A stretch of 64,000 nt of DNA from Candidatus Tectimicrobiota bacterium (lineage in GTDB: Bacteria > Tectomicrobia > Entotheonellia > Entotheonellales > Entotheonellaceae). Below are positions 14,997 to 22,848 of this stretch, piece by piece. The notes beneath the pieces are model-generated. The model was not told the origin of the DNA, ran no database searches, and worked only from the letters and a program-made list of their open reading frames with translations. The position numbers and the translations under genes are program-made. Positions within the stretch are counted from its first letter, which is position 1. Each line of letters begins with the position of its first letter. The stretch is from positions 310,001 to 374,000 of the forward strand of contig BPKO01000001.1 in assembly GCA_026005175.1 (NCBI GenBank). Reading direction: 5' to 3'.

Positions 14997-15231
14997 ATGA
15001 TCCGACTGGCCCTTTACAAGTTCGATTGCCAACCCGCCGCGCGGCGAGCAGCTCGAGCGCTGCGTCGACGAGGTGATCGCCGAGGCCAAGCTGGCCGAAG
15101 CCTGCGGCTTTGACGGCATTTTTCTTCGGCGAGCACCACCAGGACCCCGACGGCTTTCTGCCCCTCGCCGCTGGTGGTGGCGGCTGCCGGGGGGCCCCGC
15201 CCACACCACGCGCCTCAAGGTGGGCACCGCC
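14997..15231 (+). pseudogene. Truncated duplicate of the LLM oxidoreductase gene start
   Basis: From 14998 to 15231 the sequence matches 16671-16897, the first ~227 bp of the luciferase-like gene, apart from single surplus bases (AA for A near 15023, an extra T near 15122, an extra C near 15165) and a 4-base difference near 15190. It has its own ATG and a GAGGAG upstream, so it looks like the native 5' end of that gene, now cut off after about 75 codons and frameshifted. Confidence 0.8.
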
Positions 15232-15598
15232 AGAGGGGTCAGGCGCCGCTGCGCGCTTTGGCTCGACGGGGAAAGCGGTCTTGGCACGCGCCCATGGCGG
15301 GGGAAGCGGATGCAGCGGCCCACCCATGCCAGGGAGGGACGCTCGGCGGGGATGGAGGCGTGGCGGAGTAGATGGCGCACTTCGTCGCGGAGTCTGGGCT
15401 GTTGACTTCGCTGCGAGGCAGACATACACTACCTCTGTGTCCTGCGAGGGCTGCGAGCAAGCATCGGCAAGAGTACTCGGAACCCACTTCAACATCACAT
15501 TATCAGGACAAAATGTCAAGTGAATCAATGGTTAGGCGGTACAACCCCCCTTTGCAGTTCATAACATAAACTCTCGAGAGAGAAAGGAGGACCCTTCA
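15232..15598. other. Gene-free stretch between the LLM fragment and DUF433
   Basis: No gene recognised. On the minus strand a frame reads RLRDEVRHLLRHASIP and SLAWVGRCIRFPRHG, possibly a worn transposase piece, but I cannot assign it. From about 15490 the sequence becomes AT-richer, as expected for a promoter region; CTCTCGAGAG at 15572-15581 is a perfect palindrome just before the ribosome site AAAGGAGGA. Confidence 0.45.
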
Positions 15599-15911
15599 TT
15601 GCTGAGCGAAACTCGCTACGAGCATATTTTACTCAATGAGGAGCGCGTGCCCATCATTGCTGGCACGACGATGAAAGTGATTGAACTTGTGTTGGACCAT
15701 CTCGCATATGGATGGAGTCCAGAAGAGTTACATTTCCAGCATCCCTATTTGACCATGGGTCAAATTCACTCTGCACTGGCGTACTACTGGGATCATAAAG
15801 AAGAGCTTGACCAAGATATCAAAACGACGGCTGCAGTTTGTTGACCAAGTGCAGCAGACAGCGAAGTCTACCCCGCTTGCAGAACGGCTGAAGGCCAAAA
15901 AGTTGCGTTAA
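15599..15911 (+). CDS. DUF433 antitoxin-like protein, frameshifted near the end
   Basis: Starts at TTG behind AAAGGAGGA. YEHILLNEERVPIIAGTTMK, VLDHLAYGWSPEELHFQHPY and GQIHSALAYYWDHKEELD are DUF433 features. At 15821-15824 AAAA replaces an expected AAA; with one A removed the frame continues RRLQFVDQVQQT.. to a TAA at 15909-15911, giving 103 residues and an overlap (TAATG) with the next gene. Base composition is less GC-rich than the neighbours, suggesting a separate origin. Confidence 0.7.
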
Positions 15912-16258
15912 TGCCTCTTGCCTTCTATATGGATCATCATGTTCCACGGGCAATTACGCTTGGGCTCCGGCTCCGTGGGGTAGACGTGCTCACCGCATAC
16001 GAAGATGGCGCCAGCGAGCTGGATGATGCGGCCTTGTTGGACCGGGCCAGCGAATTAGGGCGAGTGCTCTTCACGCGGGATGATGATCTGCTGGCGGAGG
16101 CGGTGAAACGACAAGGAGAAGGAACCCCGTTCCACGGCGTCATTTACGCTCATCAACTTAGGGTTTCGATCGGGAGGTGTGTGCAGGATCTGGAAGTGAT
16201 TGCCAAGGCTGGAGAACCCACAGACCTGATGAACGGGGTAATGTTCCTGCCGCTTTGA
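15911..16258 (+). CDS. DUF5615 PIN-like toxin
   Basis: 115 residues. PLAFYMDHHVPRAITLGLRLRG (first acid in MDHH), ALLDRASELGRVLFTRDDDL (second acids in TRDDD) and FHGVIYAHQ are diagnostic of DUF5615 PIN-like proteins, putative RNases. Its ATG overlaps the stop of the DUF433 gene once the frameshift there is corrected. Intact, in contrast to the DUF5615 gene at 9.0-9.4 kb. Lower GC than the surrounding genes. Confidence 0.75.
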   Translation: MPLAFYMDHHVPRAITLGLRLRGVDVLTAYEDGASELDDAALLDRASELGRVLFTRDDDLLAEAVKRQGEGTPFHGVIYAHQLRVSIGRCVQDLEVIAKAGEPTDLMNGVMFLPL

Positions 16259-16615
16259 AGACGGGAATGGCTTCGAGACTCGCAACGCCTCTTCGGTCAA
16301 CCGGGAGGTGTCTACACGCTAATCGGCCAGGCGGGAAAGAAACACGACCCGCGGCACCGGACGAAAGTTGTCCCAGCTCAAAGCCAGAGAGGCTTTGCCA
16401 ACCGACGAGCGACAGCCCTCGGGACGCCAGCGGCAAAGTCGCCTTGGCCTTTGCGCCAGGCGCTTCGCTCAACTTGCGGCGGCTACGCTTAGCTTCGCTT
16501 GGGCGCGGCGAGGCGCTGGAAGTCTGGAGCGTCTCCTGCTTGCAGCGCTGCCGCAGCGGGTCTACGATCTGGGCGTAAGCCATGGCGTACCTCCGGTTGC
16601 AAACGACCGTATGCC
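16259..16615. other. Gene-free stretch before the LLM gene
   Basis: No gene recognised. The minus strand has GGAGGT followed by ATG (about 16583) and MAYAQIVDPLRQRCKQETL, which could be the start of a lost transposase-like frame next to the end module at 16616, but it degrades at once. Confidence 0.4.
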
Positions 16616-16669
16616 GTGTTTCCAACAGGATACGTCATGGACTGACTCCCTGCGATTTGGAGGCACACC
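16616..16669. repeat. End-like module (GGAGGCACACC type), copy 3, next to a gene start
   Basis: Shares GGATACGTCATGGAC and ATTTGGAGGCACACC with the 1131 copy. Its GGAGG (16659-16663) sits six bases before the TTG of the LLM gene and is the only ribosome site available to it, so the repeat end appears to supply translation initiation. Confidence 0.6.
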
Positions 16670-17685
16670 TTGATCCGACTGGCCCTTTACAGTTCGATTG
16701 CCAACCCGCCGCGCGGCGAGCAGCTCGAGCGCTGCGTCGACGAGGTGATCGCCGAGGCCAAGCTGGCCGAAGCCTGCGGCTTTGACGGCATTTTCTTCGG
16801 CGAGCACCACCAGGACCCCGACGGCTTTCTGCCCTCGCCGCTGGTGGTGGCGGCTGCCGTGGCCGCCCACACCACGCGCCTCAAGGTGGGCACCGCCGTC
16901 CTCTTGCTCCCCTTGCACCACCCGGTGCAGGTGGCCGAAGACGCCGCCACGCTGGACATCGTCTCGCACGGCCGCGCCGTGCTGGGGGTGGGGCTGGGCT
17001 ACCAGGCGGAAGACTTTGCTATGTTCGGGATTCCCCAGGCAGAGCGCCTGGGGCGCTTTACGGAAGGAGTGGAAATCATCCGCCGCTGCTGGCGCGGCGA
17101 GCCGTTTTCTTTTGCCGGCCGCTACTGGCGCCTGGAAAACGTGCGCATGACGCCGCGGCCGCTGCAGCAGCCCTCACCGCCCCTGTGGATCGGCGGCTGG
17201 GCCCCGGCGGCGGTGCGCCGCGCCGGCCGCCTCGGCGATGCCTGGGTGGCAGGGGCCCCAGCATGGCGCTTTCCGACATGCAGCCGCTGGCCACCCTCTA
17301 CCGCGAAGCAGCCCAGGCCGCCGGCCGCCCGCCCTGCGTGGTGCTCATGCGCGATGCCTGGGTGGCAACCAGCCAGGAGGAAGCCGAGCGCGTCTACGGC
17401 CCGGAAGTGCTTGAGGCCTACAAGTACTACTGGCGCCACGGCGCCCTGGCCTTCCGCCACGTGACGTCGGAGCGCGCCTTTACCCTGGAGAACCTGGCCC
17501 GCGACCGCATCATCTTGGGCACGCCCGAGGCCTGCGTGCAGCAGCTACACCGCTGGCACGAGGCCCTGGGCACCTCTTACGTGCTGCTGCGCCTGCGCCA
17601 GGCACACAGCGGTGGCCCGCCCCACGCCGACATCATGCGCGCCATCGAGCTTTTTGGGGCGCGGGTGATCCCGCAGCTGGGCTAA
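16670..17685 (+). CDS. LLM-class flavin-dependent oxidoreductase, frameshifted
   Basis: Luciferase-like monooxygenase family: IRLALYSSIANPPRGEQLER at the start, ACGFDGIFFGEHHQDPDGFL (the EHH motif near residue 47), LKVGTAVLLLPLHHPVQVAE, GRAVLGVGLGYQAEDFAMFG and RPLQQPSPPLWIGGWAPAAV. Such enzymes use reduced flavin to oxidise small organics. The frame breaks at GGGGCCCC (17252-17259); GGGCCC restores SMALSDMQPLATLYREAA and a protein of about 337 residues. The TTG start follows a repeat-borne GGAGG. Substrate unknown. A partial duplicate of its 5' end lies at 14997. Confidence 0.75.
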
Positions 17686-17688
17686 AGC

Positions 17689-17717
17689 GCCGGCCTGACC
17701 CGTGACGTCAGGCCGGC
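17689..17717. terminator. Hairpin between convergent genes
   Basis: GCCGGCCTGAC (17689-17699) and GTCAGGCCGGC (17707-17717) form a perfect 11-bp stem with a 7-base loop, placed between the LLM and CDGSH gene ends. It probably serves both strands; there is no strong T tract. Confidence 0.55.
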
Positions 17718-17724
17718 AGCGGCC

Positions 17725-17916
17725 TCAGTCGCCGGTAGGGGCGCTTTTGGGCGCCTCGACGATCACCGGCCCTTTGCCGGGGTGCTGCTTGTGCGAGCCG
17801 TCGCAGAAGGGAAACTTGCCCGAGGCAAAGCAGCGGCACAGCGCCACCCGCTCGCCCGGCTCGAGTTTGACGGTGGTCAGGGGATGCTCGCTGCTCTGCG
17901 TCTGCACGGTTGCCAT
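17725..17916 (-). CDS. CDGSH iron-sulfur domain protein
   Basis: 63 residues. CRCFASGKFPFCDGSHKQH matches the CDGSH pattern (C-x-C-x2-S-x3-P-x-C-D-G-S-H), which binds a [2Fe-2S] cluster through three Cys and one His. The flanks (VKLEPGERVALC and HPGKGPVIV) fit the family. Proteins of this size are probably small electron carriers or cluster-transfer proteins. It lies 13 bases downstream of the CoA-transferase gene and probably belongs to that operon. Confidence 0.8.
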   Translation of the reverse strand: MATVQTQSSEHPLTTVKLEPGERVALCRCFASGKFPFCDGSHKQHPGKGPVIVEAPKSAPTGD

Positions 17917-17929
17917 CGCTTGCCTCCTC

Positions 17930-19130
17930 TTACACGATGCCCTGGGCGCGTAGCTGCGCGATTTGCTCGGCGTCGTAGCCCAGCCAGGAAGAGAGGATCT
18001 CCTCGGTGTGCTGCCCCAGCAGCGGCGCCGGCGTGTAAGTGCGCGGCGACTCCGACATGATAATCGGCGAGCCCGGCATGGGAAAGGCGCCGCGCGTGGG
18101 GTGCTGCACGGTGATGATCATCTCACGTGCCCGCAGGTGCGGGTCGTTGAGCACCTCCAGGCTGTCGAGCGTGGCCCCGACCGGCACCCCGGCCTTGCCC
18201 AAAATCTCCATGGCCTCGTGCTTGGTCTTGGTGCGCGTCCAGGCAGCGACGATGCTGTACAGCTCGGCCGCGTGCTGGTTGCGGTCTTGCTGGGTGCGAA
18301 AGCGCGGGTCGTCGAGCAGGTCGGCGCGGCCGATGGTGCGGGGCCAGCGCCTCCCACATCTTCTGCGTCCCGGGATGGATGTAGACGTAGTCGTTGGGCC
18401 CTCCTGGCTTACACGGATAGAGGCCAGAGGGCACGGTGTTGGGGTTGGAGTTGCCCCGCCGCGGCGCCGGCTGCCCCGTGGAGTAGTGGCTCATGGTGGT
18501 GACGCGGCTGAAGTTGACCATGGCGTCCTGCATGGAGACCTCGACGCGCTGGCCACGGCCGGTCTGCAGGCGCTGGATGTACGCGGCCAAAATGCCCAGG
18601 GCGGCGTGCAGCCCGGTGCCGGTGTCGCCAAAAGAAAAGCCGGGCAGCAGCGGCGGCGTGTCGGGCAAGCCGGTGACGCTGAGCGCGCCAGCCATGGCCT
18701 GGGCAATCATGTCGAAGCTCTTGTACTCGCTGTACGGGCCAAAGGAGCCAAAGCCCTTGATGGTGGCAAAAATGATGCCGGGGTTCACCTCGCGCAGCAC
18801 CTCGTAGCCCAGCCCCAGGCGCTCGATGGCGCCAGGGCCGAGGTTCTCGATGACCACGTCGGCTTTTTTGACCAGCTCCAGGAAGATGGCCTTGCCTTCG
18901 TCGTTTTTGAGGTTGAGGGTAAGGCTGCGCTTGTTGGCGTTGAGCAGCAAGAAGAAGTGGGCGTCCAGCCCGGGGGTGTCGCTGCGCAGGTAGCGGCCCG
19001 GCTCCCCCTGCCCCGGCGGCTCGATTTTGATCACCTCCGCTCCCAGAAAGGCCAGCATCATCGACGCCGAGGGGCCGGCCTCGAACTGGGTGACGTCGAG
19101 CACTTTCATCGCACTGAGCGCTTGCGGCAT
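17930..19130 (-). CDS. Class III (CaiB/BaiF) CoA-transferase, frameshifted
   Basis: The start at 19130 (MPQALSAMKVLDVTQF) has GAGGAG eight bases upstream. Family III features: GPSASMMLAFLGAEVIKIEP, LRSDTPGLDAHFFLLLNANK, DVVIENLGPGAIERLGLGYE (conserved catalytic Asp region D-V-x-I-x-N), FGSFGPYSEYKSFDMIAQAM. At 18340-18343 (GGGG on the plus strand) one surplus base breaks the frame; correcting it gives TIGRADLLDDPRFRTQ.. and EAMEILGKAGVPVGATLDSL to the end, 399 residues. These enzymes move CoA between carboxylic acids, for example formyl-CoA/oxalate. The adjacent TPP enzyme suggests oxalyl-CoA-type chemistry but this is not proven. Confidence 0.75.
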
Positions 19131-19198
19131 ACAGGGTCTCCTCACATGCATCAGAGCGGCAAACGGGCGGGCTGCTCGCCCGCCCGCCACGTGCGGCC

Positions 19199-20833
19199 TC
19201 AGGTCATGTAGTCGGCAAAGCGCTGCGTCGTGGCCCGCGCCCGGTAGTCCGTCACCACGTTCACGATGGCCGGCTTGCCCGAGGCAAAGGCGCGTTCCAG
19301 CGCCGGGCGGATGTCCTGGGGCTTTTCCACGTACTCGCCGTAGCCGCCAAAGGCGTCCATCAGCTTTTCGTAGCGCTGGTAGCCTAGGTAGCGGCCGATC
19401 TTGGTGCCCTCGGGATCGGCGGTCCAGCCGCCGTTGAGGCTGATCACCGTAACGATGGGGATGTTGTGGCGCACCGCGGTGTCCATCTCCATGGCGTTCA
19501 TGCCAAAGGAGCCGTCGCCGTGCAAGACGAGTACCTGCTTGTCGGGCTTGGCCACTTTGGCGCCGATGCCAAAGGGCACCCCTACCCCCATGGTGCCAAA
19601 GGGACCGGAGTTGAGCCGGTGCCCGGGCACGTAAGTGGGAATGGACTGGCGGCCGTAGTTGAGGATCTCCTGGCCGTCAACCACGAGGATGGCGTCGCGG
19701 TCGAGGAAGTCCCGCACTTCCTTGCACAGCCGCAAGGGATGGATGGGCACTTCGTCAGAGTGCAGCAGCGGCTCCATGCGCGCCTGGTTCTTGAGGTGCT
19801 GCTCGCGCAGCGCCTGGATCCACGGCGTCTCCTTGCGCGGATCGAACTTGCCCGCCACCAGCTCCAGCATCTGCCGCAGCACCGTCTTGGCATCGCCCAC
19901 AATGCCGATGTCCACCGGCCGGTTCTTGCCAATTTCCGTGGGGTCGATGTTTACCTGGATGACTTTGGCATCGGCGTTGAAGCGAGGCGGCCGGCCGTAG
20001 CCGATGACGTAGTTGAAGCGCGTGCCGATAAAAAAGAGCACGTCGGCTTCGCGAAAGGCCAGCGAGCGCGCCCCGAGAAAGCAGCGCGGGTGGTCTTCGG
20101 GAATGACGCCGCGGCCCTGCGGCGTGGTGTAAAAGGGGATGCCGGTGGCGTCGACGAACTGCTGCAGCTCCTCGCTGGCGTCGGACCACAGAATGCCGCT
20201 GCCGCTTACCAGCACCGGGCGCTCGGCCTGCGCCAGCAGCCGCACCGCCTCCTGCACCAGGCCGGGGTCGCCGGGAATGCGGTGGTGCTTCTGGGCCGGC
20301 GCCGGCCACACCACGTCTTCTTCCCGCACCCGGCTGTAAAGCACGTCACCGGGCAGGTCGAGGTAAGCCGGGCCCAGGCGGCCGTTCATCGCCTGGCGAA
20401 AGGCGATGTTGATGTACTCGGGAATGCGCTTGGGGTTGATGGCCTGCCCTGCCCACTTGCACACCGGCCGCATCATGCTCAGCTGGTCGATTTCCTGAAA
20501 GGCTTCCCAGTGGAACTGACCAATGGGGCTGGCACCGCCCAGGGCCACCACCGGCGCGGCATCGGTATAGGCGTGCGCCAGGCCGGTGACCAGGTTGGTG
20601 GTGGCCGGCCCCGAGGCCGCCGAGCACACCCCAGCCTTGCCGCTGACGCGGGCGTAGGCGTTGGCCATCATCGCCGCCGCCTGCTCGTGCCGCACGTCGA
20701 TCATGCGCAGGCCTTCTTGCTTGCAGGCTTCCTGGGCGCCGAGCATGGGCCCGCCCATGATGAAGAACATGACCTCGGCCCCCTCGTTTTTGAGCGCTCG
20801 CGCCACGAGCTGGTAAGCAAAGACTTCTCCCAT
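19199..20833 (-). CDS. Thiamine-diphosphate enzyme (acetolactate synthase / oxalyl-CoA decarboxylase superfamily)
   Basis: 544 residues from ATG 20833, preceded by AAGGAG. Three-domain TPP enzyme: VRHEQAAAMMANAYARVSGK carries the cofactor-activating Glu (about residue 50), ASGPATTNLVTGLAHAYTDA follows, and HGDGSFGMNAMEMDTAVRHN with ISLNGGW (about 430-460) is the GDG-x(n)-N thiamine/Mg motif. The Tyr- and Asn-poor active loop does not tell the substrate. With the CoA-transferase next door it resembles the frc/oxc arrangement for oxalate; 2-hydroxyacyl-CoA lyase or acetolactate synthase-like roles remain possible. Confidence 0.75.
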   Translation of the reverse strand: MGEVFAYQLVARALKNEGAEVMFFIMGGPMLGAQEACKQEGLRMIDVRHEQAAAMMANAYARVSGKAGVCSAASGPATTNLVTGLAHAYTDAAPVVALGGASPIGQFHWEAFQEIDQLSMMRPVCKWAGQAINPKRIPEYINIAFRQAMNGRLGPAYLDLPGDVLYSRVREEDVVWPAPAQKHHRIPGDPGLVQEAVRLLAQAERPVLVSGSGILWSDASEELQQFVDATGIPFYTTPQGRGVIPEDHPRCFLGARSLAFREADVLFFIGTRFNYVIGYGRPPRFNADAKVIQVNIDPTEIGKNRPVDIGIVGDAKTVLRQMLELVAGKFDPRKETPWIQALREQHLKNQARMEPLLHSDEVPIHPLRLCKEVRDFLDRDAILVVDGQEILNYGRQSIPTYVPGHRLNSGPFGTMGVGVPFGIGAKVAKPDKQVLVLHGDGSFGMNAMEMDTAVRHNIPIVTVISLNGGWTADPEGTKIGRYLGYQRYEKLMDAFGGYGEYVEKPQDIRPALERAFASGKPAIVNVVTDYRARATTQRFADYMT

Positions 20834-20941
20834 TGCGGTCTCCTTCTTGGCTTCTGCAGTCCGCACCGCCGGCGCTTGCCCCTCGGCGATGCCCTCATCA
20901 TAGACCGTTTCCGGCAGCAAGCGCAAGCGCCAGCCCGCGCC

Positions 20942-22345
20942 TCAAAGGTGAATAGCCTCCCCGTAGGCCTGCGCCACCGCCTCGGGCAGGGCCTCGCTCA
21001 GCGTGGGGTGCGCGTGCACGGTGTGGAGGATGTCGGCATGGGTAGTCTCCAGGGTGCGGGCCAGCCCGGCCGCGGCAATCAGCTCGGTGGCCTCGGCTCC
21101 CAGAATGTGGACGCCGAGCAGCTCGTCGCTGTCGGCGTCAAAGACCACCTTGACGAAGCCTTCTTCTTCGCCCGCGGCCAGCGCTTTGCCGTTGGCGGTA
21201 AAAGGGAAGCGCCCTACCCTCACGGCGTGCCCGGCCTGGCGCGCCGCCGCTTCGCTGAGCCCCACGCTGGCCACCTGCGGCTGGCAGTAGGTGCAGGCAG
21301 GGATGTTGCGGTAGTTGACGCCAGGGTGGTCGCGGCCGGCAATGGCTTCTACTGCCGCGATGCCCTCGGCAGAAGCGACGTGGGCCAGGCACGGCGGGCC
21401 AGTGACGTCGCCGATGGCGTAAATTCCCGCCACGTTGGTGCGGCAGTGCGCGTCCACGGGGATAAAGCCATCCTGGCAGCGCACCCCGGCCGCCTCAAGC
21501 CCCACCTCCTCGAGGTTGCCCTGCACGCCGATGGCCACCAGGGCCTGGGCCGCCTCCAGGGTGCGCGCCCCTTCGGGGGTCTGGGCCTCTACCCGCACCC
21601 CCGCAGCGGTCAGGGTGGCCGCGGTGACCCGCGTGCCGGTTAGGATCTCGATGCCCTGCCGGCTGAGGGCCCGCTGCAGGGCGGCGCTGATGTCGTGGTC
21701 TTCTTGGGGCAGCACCCGCGGCAGCAGCTCGACCAGGGTGACCCGGCAGCCCAGGGCGTTGTAGAAGTAAGCAAACTCCACGCCCACGGCGCCGGCGCCG
21801 ATGACGAGCAGCGAAGGCGGCAGCGCTTGCAGGCGCAGGGCGTCGGTGCTGCTGAGCACCCGCTCGCCGTCAAAAGGCAGCCCGGGCAGCGGCCGCGGCC
21901 GCGCCCCGGTAGCCAGAATGAGGTGCGGGGCGCGCAGCTCGGCCTGCACCGCGCCGCCGGCATCGCTGACCGCCACCGCGCCGGGGCCGGCCAGGCGGCC
22001 CTGGCCGTGGAAGACCCGGATGCCGTGCTTGCGCATGAGGGAGGCCACGCCTCTGGCGAGGCGCTCGGCCACCTGGCGGCTGCGCGCCATGAGGCGGGGA
22101 AAGTCGACCCGCACCTCGCCGCAGAGAAGCCCAAACTCGGCTCCGCGCTGCATGCGGCGGTAGAGGTCGGCGGCGTGCAGCAGCGCTTTGGTGGGAATGC
22201 AGCCCCAGTTGAGGCAGACGCCGCCCAGCGCCTCGCGCTCCACCAGCGCCACGCGCAGGCCAAGCTGCGCGGCGCGAATGGCGGCCACGTAGCCCCCGGG
22301 ACCGCCGCCAATGACGATGAGATCGCATCCGTGCTGCTCTACCAT
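20942..22345 (-). CDS. lpdA: Dihydrolipoyl dehydrogenase
   Basis: 467 residues from ATG 22345. VIGGGPGGYVAAIRAAQLGL is the FAD-binding motif, GGVCLNWGCIPTKALL carries the redox-active Cys pair, LLVIGAGAVGVEFAYFYNAL is the NAD-binding motif, YAIGDVTG the second FAD contact and HAHPTLSEALPEA the His-Glu pair that deprotonates the partner. It reoxidises lipoyl domains of 2-oxoacid dehydrogenases or the glycine cleavage system; no E1/E2 gene is in the window. It stands between a TPP enzyme gene and a cupin gene on the same strand with no obvious terminator. Confidence 0.9.
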   Translation of the reverse strand: MVEQHGCDLIVIGGGPGGYVAAIRAAQLGLRVALVEREALGGVCLNWGCIPTKALLHAADLYRRMQRGAEFGLLCGEVRVDFPRLMARSRQVAERLARGVASLMRKHGIRVFHGQGRLAGPGAVAVSDAGGAVQAELRAPHLILATGARPRPLPGLPFDGERVLSSTDALRLQALPPSLLVIGAGAVGVEFAYFYNALGCRVTLVELLPRVLPQEDHDISAALQRALSRQGIEILTGTRVTAATLTAAGVRVEAQTPEGARTLEAAQALVAIGVQGNLEEVGLEAAGVRCQDGFIPVDAHCRTNVAGIYAIGDVTGPPCLAHVASAEGIAAVEAIAGRDHPGVNYRNIPACTYCQPQVASVGLSEAAARQAGHAVRVGRFPFTANGKALAAGEEEGFVKVVFDADSDELLGVHILGAEATELIAAAGLARTLETTHADILHTVHAHPTLSEALPEAVAQAYGEAIHL

Positions 22346-22380
22346 GCTTTGTCCTCGTGCGCTCGGCCGTCCCGCAGCGC

Positions 22381-22710
22381 TCAGGCAGGCACAAAGTCGT
22401 AAGGACCCACCCCCTGCACCAGCAAGAAGCGGCAGCGCCCCGCGCCCTGGTTGGTCACCCGGTGCGGCCGCCCCGGCGGGATGGCCAGGGAGTCGCCGGG
22501 CTGCAAGACCACCATGCCCTCCGGGGTCTCCAGGCCCAGCTGGCCGGCAAGGCAGAAAAAGGTATCGGTGACGTGCGAGTGGAAGTGCCAGGGAATTGCG
22601 TGCTCGGCGTCGAGGGCCATCACCGTGACCCGCAGCTCGGCGGTCTGGGCCACCACGCGCCGCTCGGCCACGGTGTACGAAGCGCGCTCGACAGGACTCG
22701 GTTTGGCCAT
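22381..22710 (-). CDS. Small cupin-domain protein
   Basis: 109 residues from ATG 22710, with GGAAGC upstream. A single conserved beta-barrel is evident: AIPWHFHSHVTDTFFCLAGQ (motif 1, two His) and VLQPGDSLAIPPGRPHRVTN (motif 2, PGD and His), then LLVQGVGPYDFVP. The metal ligands are thus present. Such proteins may be isomerases, dioxygenases or sensors; no substrate can be proposed. It is followed by lpdA after 35 bases. Confidence 0.75.
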   Translation of the reverse strand: MAKPSPVERASYTVAERRVVAQTAELRVTVMALDAEHAIPWHFHSHVTDTFFCLAGQLGLETPEGMVVLQPGDSLAIPPGRPHRVTNQGAGRCRFLLVQGVGPYDFVPA

Positions 22711-22848
22711 GACGCTTCCTCCCTTTGCCAGAGGCCGCCAAGCAGTATACTCCGCTGGCCGGCCGGCGCAACGGCGGCGGTGCCGGGCCATTGCGAAGCG
22801 GGCCAAAAAAGGGTAGTAATCCAAGGGAACGAACGCGCGAGACCGACC

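Noticed and set aside
15232-15480. Possible transposase piece on the minus strand (RLRDEVRHLLRHASIP)
   Set aside because: Too short and without a catalytic motif; family could not be named.
19466-21643. Long plus-strand open frame across the TPP enzyme and lpdA
   Set aside because: Antisense shadow of two well-recognised genes; composition is His/Arg/Gly/Val repeats without motifs.
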